NCBI RefSeq assembly: GCF_040730185.1
Contig: NZ_CP160402.1
Coordinates: 1,426,001-1,490,000 of the forward strand
Length of the DNA stretch: 64,000 nucleotides
Direction of reading: 5' to 3'
DNA from: Streptomyces sp. Je 1-332
GTDB taxonomy: Bacteria; Actinomycetota; Actinomycetes; Streptomycetales; Streptomycetaceae
Translations under genes and position numbers: made by a program
The notes under the pieces: generated by a model
What the model was told of the DNA's origin: nothing
Database searches by the model: none
The model's input: only the letters and a program-made list of their open reading frames with translations
In this document: positions 25,481 to 34,182 of the stretch, one piece after another
Layout of the letters: each line of letters begins with the position of its first letter
Position numbering within the stretch: position 1 is the stretch's first letter

Positions 25481-26847
25481 ACCGCGTCCTCCTGGTCGGG
25501 TACGACCGAGCCGTCCTCGCGCAGGACCGGGCCCTTGCTGCCGTCCGGTGCGTTGTACGCGGCCGTCGAGCACGGGTAGAGATCCGGCTTCTGCTGCATG
25601 GGCTCGATGAACATGGGGTTCACGACCCAGCGGCCGTCGGCGTTGTCGTAGGCACGGCACATGAACTCGTTCTTCTCGCGGTTCAGGACGAGGTGAGCTC
25701 CTGTGGCGTCACCGACGAACGTCACGTCCGTGTCGGCGTCACCGCCGCCGAGCGCGATGCGGTGGGCCCGATCCTGCTTGTCCCAGGCCGACTTGCCCTC
25801 GACGCCGAAGATCTCCTGGTTGATCCAGCAGCGCTTGCCGTCGATGTAGGGGATGGCCTCGCCCTGGTTCACGGGGACGTTGCCGCAGCCCTGGTTCCAG
25901 GGGGTGATCCGGCCCTTGTGGTCGAGGACCGAGCGGATGGCGATGGTGTGCTTCCGGTCGATGCCCACACCCCCCTTGCCGCCTGCCCAGACCTCCGTCA
26001 CCGGCTCCGAGCCCGCCGAGACGATGTAGACGTCGAACCCGGCCCTCTTGAGCGTGCGGATGAGGTCGCGCTGCTGGTCGTAGTAGCGGGCGTAACCGGG
26101 AATCTCGTGCGTGCCGACCGTCTGGGTGGCGCCCACGGGGGCGGCGAGCACCTGCTTGCGGGCCTTCGCGGCGTACGACTCCAGTTCGGGGACGGTGTGT
26201 CCGGCGAAGAGCTGGGGCACCCAGGCGTACTGCGGGACGGTGTGCCGGTGGTTCCACTCCCCCGCGAAGGCGGCGGCGCCGCTCATCGTCTTCCCGTCCT
26301 CGCGGACCTCGAAGATCTCGTCGGCGCAGTCGGTGTCGGTGGAGGTGGGCAGCGGCTTGCCGACCGGCACCTCCGTGCCGCAGGCCCGGGTGAGCGCCTT
26401 GTCGGCCTCGTCAGTCATCCACTTGCTGGTGGACTTCCAGCTCGCGGGACGCAGGATCTTGTCGTGGTGCAGGGCCCAGGCGATCGTCGCGTCGGTGATG
26501 TCGTTCTTGACGACGGTGTTGTCCCAGTCGAACGCGGCGACGGGACGCTTCTGGTCGTGGCCCCGGTGGGAGCCGCAGCGCCCGCGCTCGTCGATCATCC
26601 GCTGGAGCCGGGCACGGTTGTCGCCGAACCAGGTCAGCTTCTTGGACAGCTGCGGGCAACGGGCCTTCGCAGCGGCGGACTTCGGGGACTTCGCGACGTA
26701 CGGGGAGTCCGCGACGTACGGGGAGTCCGCGACGTACGGGGAGTTCGCGGGCGTGGCGGCGGCCGCGGGGAGCGTCGCCGGCACGGCTGCCATAGTGGCG
26801 GCCGTGGCCAGCGTCAACGCCAAGGCATGTCTGTTGCGCATGCGCAT
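25474..26847 (-). CDS. Secreted haloacid dehalogenase-superfamily phosphatase
   Basis: A 457-residue precursor with a signal peptide (HALALTLATAATMAAVPATL, cleavage near AAAAT). The HAD motif I, AAFDWDNTVVKND, has both aspartates. Motif II is in GFDVYIVSAGSEPV, and the late motif FVGDATGAHLVLN supplies an acidic pair. Such large secreted HAD proteins are annotated as phosphoserine-phosphatase-like and probably hydrolyse a phosphomonoester outside the cell. Just after the signal peptide are three SPYVAD-type hexapeptides, encoded by an 18-bp tandem repeat. The start is uncertain between ATG codons at 26847 and 26841. Confidence 0.85.
   Translation of the reverse strand: MRMRNRHALALTLATAATMAAVPATLPAAAATPANSPYVADSPYVADSPYVAKSPKSAAAKARCPQLSKKLTWFGDNRARLQRMIDERGRCGSHRGHDQKRPVAAFDWDNTVVKNDITDATIAWALHHDKILRPASWKSTSKWMTDEADKALTRACGTEVPVGKPLPTSTDTDCADEIFEVREDGKTMSGAAAFAGEWNHRHTVPQYAWVPQLFAGHTVPELESYAAKARKQVLAAPVGATQTVGTHEIPGYARYYDQQRDLIRTLKRAGFDVYIVSAGSEPVTEVWAGGKGGVGIDRKHTIAIRSVLDHKGRITPWNQGCGNVPVNQGEAIPYIDGKRCWINQEIFGVEGKSAWDKQDRAHRIALGGGDADTDVTFVGDATGAHLVLNREKNEFMCRAYDNADGRWVVNPMFIEPMQQKPDLYPCSTAAYNAPDGSKGPVLREDGSVVPDQEDAVY
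26695..26748. repeat. 18-bp tandem repeat, three copies, in the HAD phosphatase
   Basis: GACGTACGGGGAGTCCGC occurs at 26695 and 26713, with a one-base variant at 26731. It encodes SPYVAD units between the signal peptide and the catalytic domain and is likely variable in copy number. Confidence 0.88.
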
Positions 26848-26931
26848 GGACCGTACATCAATCTCCCGCCGCGAACGTGGGTTCCGTGCGCAGGTGGTCG
26901 GAGATTCCCGCACACTCCCGTGTCTGCGCAG

Positions 26932-26963
26932 GTCAGCCGGGCGTCGTGCGACGCCCGGCTGAC
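26932..26963. terminator. Terminator of the glnA4 operon
   Basis: Perfect 14-base arms (GTCAGCCGGGCGTC and complement) enclose GTGC. It lies 42 bp beyond the SDR stop codon, ending the leftward ethanolamine operon. Confidence 0.85.
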
Positions 26964-27004
26964 GGGGTGGCTGCCGGAGGTTGAAGCGCGTTGCGGAGGA
27001 TGGA

Positions 27005-27787
27005 CTACACGGGCGTGACGTACGCGCCCGAGATGCCGCCGTCGACCAGGAAGTCCGTGGCGTTCACGAACGAGGAGTCGTCGCTCGCGAGGAACGCGAC
27101 GGCGGCGGCCAGTTCGTCGGCCTCGGCGAAGCGGCCCACGGGGATGTGGACGAGGCGGCGCGCGGCCCGCTCGGGGTCCTTGGCGAAGAGCTCCTGGAGG
27201 AGCGGGGTGTTGACCGGACCCGGGCACAGCGCGTTCACACGGATGCCCTCGCGGGCGAACTGCACGCCCAGCTCGCGGGACATGGCGAGGACCCCGCCCT
27301 TGGAGGCCGTGTACGAGATCTGGGACGTGGCCGCGCCCATCCTCGCCACGAACGACGCGGTGTTGATGATGGAACCCTTGCCCTGGCGCCGCATGTAGGG
27401 GATGGCTGCCTTGCAACACAGGTACACGGAGGTGAGGTTGACCTCCTGGACGCGCTTCCAGGCCTCGAGGCCGGTGTCCAGGATGGAGTCGTCGTCGGGC
27501 GGCGAGATGCCCGCGTTGTTGAACGCGATGTCGACCGAGCCATAGGTGTCGTACGCGGTCTTGAAGAGCGCCTCGACCTGCTCGGCGTCGGTGACGTCGA
27601 CCTTGACGAACGTCCCGCCGACCTCGTCGGCCGCGGCCTTGCCCGCGGTCTCGTCGATGTCGCCGCAGACGACGTGCGCGCCCTCGGAGGCGAGGCGGCG
27701 GGCGGTGGCGAGGCCGATGCCGCTGCCGGCGCCGGTGATGACGGCGGTGCGGCCGACCAGGCGGCGGCAGATGTTCTCTTCGGTCAT
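27005..27787 (-). CDS. Short-chain dehydrogenase/reductase of the glnA4 operon
   Basis: A 260-residue classical SDR: cofactor motif AVITGAGSGIGLATA, NNAG in IAFNNAGISPP, and catalytic S-Y-K in NTASFVARMG, ISYTASKGG. A D residue in VVCGDIDETAG after the second strand favours NAD(H). It is the third gene of a leftward operon after the glutamine synthetase and the aldehyde dehydrogenase, 6 bp from the latter. In the gamma-glutamylation route it could oxidise the alcohol of gamma-glutamylethanolamide to the aldehyde (inference). Confidence 0.9.
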   Translation of the reverse strand: MTEENICRRLVGRTAVITGAGSGIGLATARRLASEGAHVVCGDIDETAGKAAADEVGGTFVKVDVTDAEQVEALFKTAYDTYGSVDIAFNNAGISPPDDDSILDTGLEAWKRVQEVNLTSVYLCCKAAIPYMRRQGKGSIINTASFVARMGAATSQISYTASKGGVLAMSRELGVQFAREGIRVNALCPGPVNTPLLQELFAKDPERAARRLVHIPVGRFAEADELAAAVAFLASDDSSFVNATDFLVDGGISGAYVTPV

Positions 27788-27793
27788 GAGTGC

Positions 27794-29155
27794 TCAGGCC
27801 TCCGTGCTTTCCGTGCTGATGAAGACGTTCTTGGTTTCCGTGAAGGCGGCGAGCGCGTCCGGGCCGAGCTCACGGCCGAGCCCGGACTGCTTGTAACCCC
27901 CGAACGGGGTCCAATAGCGCACGCTGGAGTGCGAGTTGACGGACAAGTTCCCGGCCCGGACGGCTCCCGACACCCGCAGCGCACGGCCCACGTCGCGCGT
28001 CCAGATGGACCCCGACAGGCCGTACTCGGTGGCGTTGGCAAGGCGGATCGCGTCGGCCTCGTCGTCGAAGGGCAGGACGACGGCGACCGGGCCGAAGACC
28101 TCCTCCGTCGCCACCGGCGAGGTGGGGTCGACGTCGGTGAGGAGCGTCGGCGGGAACCAGAAGCCAGGGCCTTCGGGCGCCGTGCCGTGGATTCCGGTGC
28201 CGGAGGGGACGTACGAGCGCACGCGCTCCAGCTGGGACCTGGAGATCAGCGGGCCCATCTGGGTCTTCTCGTCGGACGGGTCACCGACGACGACCGACTC
28301 GACCGCGGGCCGCACGATCTCCAGGAAGCGGTCGTACACCGAGCGCTGGACGAGGATGCGGGTGCGGGCGCAGCAGTCCTGGCCGGAGTTGTCGAGGTAC
28401 GACATCGGCGTGGCGAGGGCGGCGGCCTCCACGTCCGCGTCGGCGAAGACGATGTTCGGGCTCTTGCCGCCGAGTTCGAGCGTCAGTCGCTTCACGCGGT
28501 CGGCGCACTTGGCCATGATCTGCTGGCCGACGCGGGTGGAACCGGTGAACACGATCTTGGCGACGCCCGGGTGTTCGACCAGGGCGTTGCCCGCGACGTC
28601 GCCCGCGCCGGGCAGGACCTGGAAGAGCCCCTCGGGCAGACCTGCCTCCAGTGCGAGTTCGGCGAGGCGCAGGGCGGTGATGGGGGTCGTCTCGGCGGGC
28701 TTCAGGATGACCGCGTTGCCGGCCGCGAGCGCCGGGGCGGTGCCCCAGGCCGCGATCGGCATCGGGAAGTTCCAGGGCGCGATGACGCCGACGACGCCGA
28801 GGGGTTCGAGGATCGTGACGTTCAGACCACCGGGCACCGGGATCTGACGGCCGTTCAACCGCTCGACTCCCCCGGCGGCGAAGTCCAGGAGATCGCGGAC
28901 GTTGCCCGCCTCCCATCGGGCGTTGCCGATGACGTGACCGGCTTCGCGGACCTCCAACTGGGCCAGTTCTTCCAGGTGTTCGTCGACGACGACGGCGAAG
29001 CGGCGGAGCAGGCGGGCGCGGTCGCCGGGGGCTGCGGAAGCCCACTTCGCCTGGGCCGTAGTGGCCCGTACGACAGCTGCGTCGACGTCCTGCGCGGAGG
29101 CGGCGGGGACGGTCGCGACCAGTTCCTCCGTCGCCGGATTCAGTACCTTGAGCAA
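27794..29155 (-). CDS. NAD-dependent aldehyde dehydrogenase of the glnA4 operon
   Basis: A 453-residue ALDH. Recognisable parts are WNFPMPIAAWGTAPALAAGN, the catalytic glutamate in LTLELGGKSPNIVFADAD, the nucleophile cysteine in NSGQDCCARTRIL and EEVFGPVAVVLPF near the C-terminus. It oxidises an aldehyde to an acid. The neighbours suggest a gamma-glutamyl-aminoaldehyde, as with PuuC in the putrescine pathway. The start is TTG with GAGG seven bases upstream, only 7 bp from the glnA4 stop. Confidence 0.93.
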   Translation of the reverse strand: MLKVLNPATEELVATVPAASAQDVDAAVVRATTAQAKWASAAPGDRARLLRRFAVVVDEHLEELAQLEVREAGHVIGNARWEAGNVRDLLDFAAGGVERLNGRQIPVPGGLNVTILEPLGVVGVIAPWNFPMPIAAWGTAPALAAGNAVILKPAETTPITALRLAELALEAGLPEGLFQVLPGAGDVAGNALVEHPGVAKIVFTGSTRVGQQIMAKCADRVKRLTLELGGKSPNIVFADADVEAAALATPMSYLDNSGQDCCARTRILVQRSVYDRFLEIVRPAVESVVVGDPSDEKTQMGPLISRSQLERVRSYVPSGTGIHGTAPEGPGFWFPPTLLTDVDPTSPVATEEVFGPVAVVLPFDDEADAIRLANATEYGLSGSIWTRDVGRALRVSGAVRAGNLSVNSHSSVRYWTPFGGYKQSGLGRELGPDALAAFTETKNVFISTESTEA

Positions 29156-29162
29156 GGGTGCC

Positions 29163-30533
29163 TCACATGCGTTCGAAGGAGCGGCGGAGCTCCCAGTCGG
29201 TCACCGCGGAGTCGAAGGCGTCCAGCTCGACCCGCGCCATGTTGCTGTAGTGCGCGACCACCTCGTCGCCGAAGGCGGCCTTGGCGATGGCGCTGTTCTC
29301 CCAGAGCTCGGCGGCCTCGCGCAGGGTGGTGGGGACGTGCGCGTAGTCGCCGGTGTAGGCGTTGCCGGTGCACTCATCGGGCAGTTCCAGCTTCTGCTCT
29401 ATGCCGTGCAGACCGGCGGCCACGAGTCCGGCGACCGCGAGGTGCGGGTTCACGTCGCCGCCCGGCAGTCGGTTCTCGAAGCGCATGGAGCGGCCGTGGC
29501 CGACGACGCGCAGGGCGCAGGTGCGGTTGTCGTGGCCCCACGCGGCGGCGGTGGGCGCGAACGATCCGGGCCGGAACCGCTTGTACGAGTTGATGTTGGG
29601 CGCGTAGAGCAGCGAGAACTCCCTGAGCGCCGCGAGCTGCCCGGCGAGGAAGTGGCGCATGACGGGTGACATGCCGCCGGGATCGTCCTGGGAGCCGGCC
29701 ATGGCGTTGGCGCCGTCGGCGTCGGCGAGGGAGAGGTGGATGTGGCAGGAGTTGCCCTCTGCCTCGTTGTACTTGGCCATGAAGGTGAGCGAGACGCCTT
29801 CCTGGGACGCGATCTCCTTGGCGCCGGTCTTGTAGATGGCGTGCTGGTCGCAGGTGACGAGTGCGTCGTCGTAGCGGAACACGATCTCGTGCTGGCCCGG
29901 GTTGCACTCGCCCTTGGCCGACTCGACGACGAGTCCGGCGGCCGCCATCTCGTTGCGGATGCGGCGAAGGAGCGGCTCGATGCGGCCCGTGCCGAGCACC
30001 GAGTAGTCGATGTTGTACTGGTTGGCCGGGGTCAGGGCCTTGTAGCCCGCGTCCCAGGCCTGCTCGTAGGTGTCCTTGAAGACGATGAACTCCAGCTCCG
30101 TTCCGACGTTGGCGGTGTAGCCGAGTTCGGCGAGCCGCTCCAGCTGGCGGCGCAGGATCTGGCGGGGCGCGGCCACGACGGGGGAGGAGTCGTTCCAGGC
30201 GAGGTCCGCGATGAGCATCGCGGTGCCTTCGTTCCAGGGGACGCGGCGCAGCGTGGTCAGGTCGGGGCGCATGGCGAAGTCGCCGTAGCCGCGGTCCCAG
30301 GAGGACATCGCGTAGCCCTCGACAGTGTTCATCTCCGCGTCGACGGCCAAAAGGTAGTTGCAGCCCTCCGTGCCGTGTTCGAGGACGTCGTCGAGGAAGA
30401 ACTGGGCGGCGAACCGCTTGCCCTGGAGCCGCCCTTGCATATCGGGGAAGGCCAGGACGACAGTGTCGATCTCGCCGCTCGTGACGAGAGCACGCAGCTC
30501 CTCGATCCCGAGCGGGGGTGTGCGGTCTGCCAC
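29163..30533 (-). CDS. glnA4: GlnA4-type gamma-glutamylethanolamide synthetase
   Basis: A 456-residue glutamine synthetase-family protein. The ATP and metal-site blocks are visible: VGTELEFIVFKDTYEQAW, KGECNPGQHEIVFRYDDAL, NEAEGNSCHIHLSL and ALRVVGHGRSMRFENRLPGG. Its catalytic residues are conserved, but the sequence is distinct from true GlnA/GlnII and lacks the adenylylation loop of GlnA. In S. coelicolor GlnA4 glutamylates ethanolamine, the first step of its use as a nitrogen source. Here the aldehyde dehydrogenase and SDR follow in one operon. The permease and PuuD-type hydrolase lie nearby. A GTG start has GGAGGA at the usual distance. Confidence 0.9.
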   Translation of the reverse strand: MADRTPPLGIEELRALVTSGEIDTVVLAFPDMQGRLQGKRFAAQFFLDDVLEHGTEGCNYLLAVDAEMNTVEGYAMSSWDRGYGDFAMRPDLTTLRRVPWNEGTAMLIADLAWNDSSPVVAAPRQILRRQLERLAELGYTANVGTELEFIVFKDTYEQAWDAGYKALTPANQYNIDYSVLGTGRIEPLLRRIRNEMAAAGLVVESAKGECNPGQHEIVFRYDDALVTCDQHAIYKTGAKEIASQEGVSLTFMAKYNEAEGNSCHIHLSLADADGANAMAGSQDDPGGMSPVMRHFLAGQLAALREFSLLYAPNINSYKRFRPGSFAPTAAAWGHDNRTCALRVVGHGRSMRFENRLPGGDVNPHLAVAGLVAAGLHGIEQKLELPDECTGNAYTGDYAHVPTTLREAAELWENSAIAKAAFGDEVVAHYSNMARVELDAFDSAVTDWELRRSFERM

Positions 30534-30554
30534 GGGAAAGTCCTCCTTGGGTCA

Positions 30555-30586
30555 GCCGAGAGCCATAAGGTATTGCCGAGAACCAT
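30555..30586. promoter_or_regulatory. Paired direct repeats in the glnA4/regulator promoter
   Basis: GCCGAGAGCCAT (30555-30566) and GCCGAGAACCAT (30575-30586) are 20 bp apart, two helical turns, in the 77-bp gap between divergent starts. They are candidate operators for the GntR regulator encoded beside them. Confidence 0.5.
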
Positions 30587-30610
30587 TGATTGGGAAGGGG
30601 GTACGGCCAG

Positions 30611-31381
30611 ATGTCGCACACGGATGCCGACGTCGCCGGTGAGGCGGGTCCGGATGGCTCCGCCGCGACCGCCGACGACCGGCTCACACCGGTCCTGCGC
30701 CCCGTACGGGCGGGCAACGGTTTCGAGGAGGCCCTGGAGCAGATCCTCCAGGTCGTACGCCTCGGTCTGGTGCCCGGCGGCGAACGCCTGCCGTCGGAAA
30801 GGGAGTTGGCCGACCGGCTCGGCATCAGCAGGGTCACGCTGCGCGAGGTGCTCAAGGTGCTGCAGGACCAGGGCCTGGTCGAGTCGCGGCGCGGCAGGTA
30901 CGGCGGCACGTTCGTCCGTCCGCGCCCCGAGGCGGCCGGCGAGGACGAGCTGCGGCGGCGCGTGGCGGATGTCGACGTGGAGGACGCGCTGCGGTTCCGC
31001 GAGGTCCTGGAGGTGGGGGCGGCCGGGCTCTGCGCGGCGCACGGCCTGGGCGGCGAACAGCGCGAGCGCCTGCGCGCGGCGCTCGCACAGACGCACGACG
31101 CGCCCCTTGCCGAGTACCGCCGCCTGGACACCCTCCTGCACCTGACCCTTGCCGAGCTGTGCGGCTCGCCCTCGCTCACCGCGCAGTACGCTGCGGTCCG
31201 CGCGACGGTCAACGACCTCCTGGACTGCATCCCTCTCTTGGTACGGAACCTGGAGCATTCGCAGCGCCAGCACACCGCGCTGGTCGAGGCCGTGCTCGAC
31301 GGGGACGCGGACGGGGCGCGGGAGATGATGCGCGAACACTGCGCCGGCACGGCCGCCTTGCTGCGGGGCTTTCTGACATAA
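30611..31381 (+). CDS. FadR-subfamily GntR regulator of ethanolamine use
   Basis: The 256-residue protein has a GntR winged helix at about residues 40-105 (GERLPSERELADRLGISRVT, then VLQDQGLVESRRGRYGG). A helical FCD ligand domain follows, with the metal-type histidines in LDTLLHLTLAE and RQHTALVEAV. It is divergent from glnA4 and upstream of the permease and hydrolase genes, so it probably regulates both arms. The corresponding S. coelicolor gene is described as a regulator of polyamine/monoamine use (epuRII, from memory). The ATG at 30611 has AAGGGGG about ten bases upstream. Confidence 0.87.
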   Translation: MSHTDADVAGEAGPDGSAATADDRLTPVLRPVRAGNGFEEALEQILQVVRLGLVPGGERLPSERELADRLGISRVTLREVLKVLQDQGLVESRRGRYGGTFVRPRPEAAGEDELRRRVADVDVEDALRFREVLEVGAAGLCAAHGLGGEQRERLRAALAQTHDAPLAEYRRLDTLLHLTLAELCGSPSLTAQYAAVRATVNDLLDCIPLLVRNLEHSQRQHTALVEAVLDGDADGAREMMREHCAGTAALLRGFLT

Positions 31382-31455
31382 GGGGCGGGGTGAGGGGTGA
31401 TTAACGGTGACGTAACGCAGGGGTCTTGATTTCTCGCACGCCGCACGGCAAAGGT

Positions 31456-31470
31456 ATGGATCCGTTCCAT
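31456..31470. promoter_or_regulatory. Small inverted repeat ATGGA-TCCGT-TCCAT before the permease gene
   Basis: A 5-bp inverted repeat 60 bp upstream of the permease start, next to an AT-rich TTGATTTC stretch. It could mark the promoter. It does not resemble the direct repeats before glnA4. Confidence 0.25.
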
Positions 31471-31529
31471 TGAGTCGCCAACCCGCCTACCGCAGTGCCG
31501 CCGCCGCGCAGTCGCTTAGGAGCCGTGCC

Positions 31530-32975
31530 ATGACCGTGGAGTCCCCCAAGACGAGTACCGCCGAGCCGGCGGACGACTATCTGGAGCGGAGAACGCTGCG
31601 GCGGGGCAGCGCGGGCTGGCTGCTGCTCACCGGCCTCGGCGTGGCGTACGTGGTCTCCGGCGACTTCTCGGGCTGGAACTTCGGCCTGGCGGAGGGCGGT
31701 TTCGGCGGCCTGGCGATCGCCATGGCGCTGATGGGCGTGATGTACGCCTGCATGGTGTTCTCGCTGGCGGAACTCTCGTCGGTGCTGCCCACCGCGGGCG
31801 GCGGCTACGGCTTCGCGCGCCGGGCGCTCGGTCCGTGGGGCGGCTTCCTCACCGGCACGGCGATCCTCATCGAGTACATCCTGGCGCCGGCCGCGATCTC
31901 CATCTTCATCGGTGACTACGTCGAGTCCCTCGGCCTCTTCGGTCTGACCTCCGGCTGGCCGGTGTATCTGGCCTGCTTCGTCGTCTTCATCGGCATCCAC
32001 CTGTGGGGCGTGGGCGAGGCGCTGCGCTTCAGTTTCGTCGTCACGGGCATCGCGGTGGCGGCGCTGCTCGTCTTCGCGGTCGGCGCGTTCATGGACTTCG
32101 ACGCGTCGAAGCTGAACGACATCGCGGTGGACACCAGCGCCTTCGGCGCCAACTCCTGGCTGCCGATGGGTCTGTTGGGCATCTGGGCGGCGTTTCCGTT
32201 CGGCATGTGGTTCTTCCTGGGCGTGGAGGGGGTGCCGCTGGCGGCCGAGGAGACCAGGGACCCGGCGCGCACGCTGCCGCGGGCGATCCGCTGGTCGATG
32301 GCGATCCTGATCGTCCTCGCGCTCCTCACGTTCTTCGCGTCGGCCGGGGCGCGCGGCGCGGACGCGATCAAGGACGCGGGCAATCCGCTGGTGGAGGCGT
32401 TGCAGCCGGGCGGTGAGGCGACGGCACTGAGCCGCATCGTCAACTACGCGGGGCTGGCGGGCCTGGTGGCGTCCTTCTTCTCCCTCATCTACGCGGGCTC
32501 GCGCCAGCTGTTCGCGCTGTCGAGGGCGGGCTACCTGCCGCGCTTCCTCTCCCTGACGAGCAGCCGCAAGGCCCCCTACCTGGGCCTGCTGGTCCCCGGG
32601 GCGATCGGCTTCGGCCTGGCGGCGGCGACCGGGGACGGGGCGCGGATGCTGAACGTGGCGGTGTTCGGGGCGACGATCTCGTACGCGCTGATGTCGCTGT
32701 CGCACATCGTGCTGCGCCGCAGGGAGCCTGGCCTGGAGCGCCCGTACCGCACGCCGGGCGGCATGCTGACCTCGTCGGTGGCGCTGGCGCTCGCCTGCTC
32801 GGCGCTGGTCGCGACGTTCCTGGTGGATGTGACGGCGGCGTTGATCGCGCTCGCGGTATACGTGGTGGCGATCGCCTACTTCGGCGTCTACAGCAGGAAG
32901 CGGCTTGTGGCGCGGGCGCCCGAGGAGGAGTTCGCGGCGCTGGCCGCCGCGGAGGCGGAACTGGAACGCGACTGA
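31530..32975 (+). CDS. APC-family permease, probably ethanolamine
   Basis: A 481-residue protein with about 12 membrane helices. The first helix contains LLLTGLGVAYVVSGDFSGWN, and the central PMGLLGIWAAFPFGMWFFLGVEGVPLAAEE resembles the ethanolamine permease (Eat) group of APC carriers. The long polar N-terminus ends at DDYLERRTLRRG. The location between the regulator and the gamma-glutamyl hydrolase gene supports ethanolamine or a related amine as the substrate. AGGAG precedes the ATG at 31530. A weaker in-frame start at 31470 was rejected. Confidence 0.88.
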   Translation: MTVESPKTSTAEPADDYLERRTLRRGSAGWLLLTGLGVAYVVSGDFSGWNFGLAEGGFGGLAIAMALMGVMYACMVFSLAELSSVLPTAGGGYGFARRALGPWGGFLTGTAILIEYILAPAAISIFIGDYVESLGLFGLTSGWPVYLACFVVFIGIHLWGVGEALRFSFVVTGIAVAALLVFAVGAFMDFDASKLNDIAVDTSAFGANSWLPMGLLGIWAAFPFGMWFFLGVEGVPLAAEETRDPARTLPRAIRWSMAILIVLALLTFFASAGARGADAIKDAGNPLVEALQPGGEATALSRIVNYAGLAGLVASFFSLIYAGSRQLFALSRAGYLPRFLSLTSSRKAPYLGLLVPGAIGFGLAAATGDGARMLNVAVFGATISYALMSLSHIVLRRREPGLERPYRTPGGMLTSSVALALACSALVATFLVDVTAALIALAVYVVAIAYFGVYSRKRLVARAPEEEFAALAAAEAELERD

Positions 32976-33019
32976 GCGTGAGGGTCTTGAGCGGTATGAG
33001 CGGTATGAGGGAGAAGAGG

Positions 33020-33730
33020 GTGAGTGTGGCCGGCGGCAGGCCGTTGATCGGTGTCAGCACGTACCTGGAGTCGAAGGCGAGGTGGGGCGTGTGGGAGCTG
33101 CCCGCGGCGCTGCTGCCCGCCGGGTACCCGTGGCTGGTGCGGGCGGCGGGCGGACTCACCGCGATGCTTCCGCCGGATGATCCTTCGTACGCCGATGAGG
33201 TCGTCGCCAGGCTGGACGGCGTGGTCATCGCGGGTGGCCCCGATGTCGATCCTTCCCGTTACGGTTCGGAGCGTGAGGAGCGTACAGGCCCTCCGGCGCC
33301 GGAGCGGGACGCGTGGGAACTGGCGCTGATCGAGGCGGCGTTGGCGTCGGGGACACCGTTGCTGGGGATCTGCCGGGGGATGCAACTGCTCAATGTCGCG
33401 CTGGGCGGGACGCTGGTGCAGCACATGGACGGTCACGCGGAGACGGTGGGTGCCTTCGGCACGCACGAGGTGAAGCCGGTGCCGGGCACGCTCTACGCGT
33501 CCATCGCGCCGGAGGCGTCCGCCGTGCCCGCGTACCACCACCAGGCGGTGGACCGGCTGGGCAGGGACCTGATCGTGTCGGCCTACGCGGAGGACGGGAC
33601 GGTGGAGGCGGTGGAACTGCCGTCCCCTGGCTGGGTGCTTGGGGTGCAATGGCACCCGGAGATGGGTGAGGATCTTCGGGTCATGTCGGCGTTGGTTCTG
33701 GCGGCGGGAGAGCGGCCTCGACCCCGGTGA
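33020..33730 (+). CDS. Gamma-glutamyl-amine hydrolase, class I glutamine amidotransferase fold (PuuD-like)
   Basis: A 236-residue peptidase C26 enzyme. The nucleophile elbow LLGICRGMQLLNVALGG holds the catalytic Cys, and VLGVQWHPEMGEDL holds the His and Glu. PuuD-type enzymes split the gamma-glutamyl group from a carboxylic product, freeing glutamate. This would be the last step after the synthetase and oxidations encoded opposite. The GTG start at 33020 has AGGGAGAAGAG just upstream. The permease gene ends 44 bp earlier, so the two may be one transcript. Confidence 0.92.
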   Translation: MSVAGGRPLIGVSTYLESKARWGVWELPAALLPAGYPWLVRAAGGLTAMLPPDDPSYADEVVARLDGVVIAGGPDVDPSRYGSEREERTGPPAPERDAWELALIEAALASGTPLLGICRGMQLLNVALGGTLVQHMDGHAETVGAFGTHEVKPVPGTLYASIAPEASAVPAYHHQAVDRLGRDLIVSAYAEDGTVEAVELPSPGWVLGVQWHPEMGEDLRVMSALVLAAGERPRPR

Positions 33731-34182
33731 CTGGCGCCGCGGCGGCTCGCCCTCCGGCCGGGGGTATCCGTCCGGCCGCCGCCTTCTCGCGCTCCGGGGC
33801 ATCCCCTCCGGCAGGTCCTCTCCCACCCACCCACCCGATCACCCGGCGGGCCACACGTCCCCCGCCCCGATCCGCACGGCTCAGCCCCGCCGGACCGGCG
33901 ACGCCAGGTGCCTCCTCGGCGGGCGGCCACCGGCCCAGCCAAACCGCACCGCCAAGCTCGCCCCAGCCAGGGCTTTTCCGCCCACCCACCCGTTACCCCG
34001 GGGCAACGGGTGGGTGGGCGGGAGAACCCCGCCGAAGGCGGAATCACCCCCCGCCGGAGGCGGGAAGGCCCTCCGCCGCAGACGAAAGCCGTCCGAGACC
34101 CCGGGGGCTCAACCTCACGAGGGACGGCAATCGGGTGGGTGGGCGGGAAAACCCCGCCGGAGGCGGGTGGGTGGGAAAGCAG
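33731..34182. other. 452-bp non-coding region between converging genes, G-tract and hairpin-rich
   Basis: No gene is supported. It has (GGGT)2GGGCGGG tracts at 34008-34022 and 34133-34147, and GGGTGGGTGGG at 34165-34175. The complementary CCCACCCACCC occurs at 33822-33835 and 33981. Short stems of the form CCGCC-GAA/GGA-GGCGG recur between them. It is shared terminator space for the PuuD-like and LysR genes. Confidence 0.7.
33978..34021. terminator. Long bidirectional hairpin with G-quadruplex-type arms
   Basis: Perfect 17-base arms (CCGCCCACCCACCCGTT and complement) enclose ACCCCGGGGC, which itself can pair. It is located midway between two convergent genes. The 3' arm on the plus strand has four G runs. 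Confidence 0.7.
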
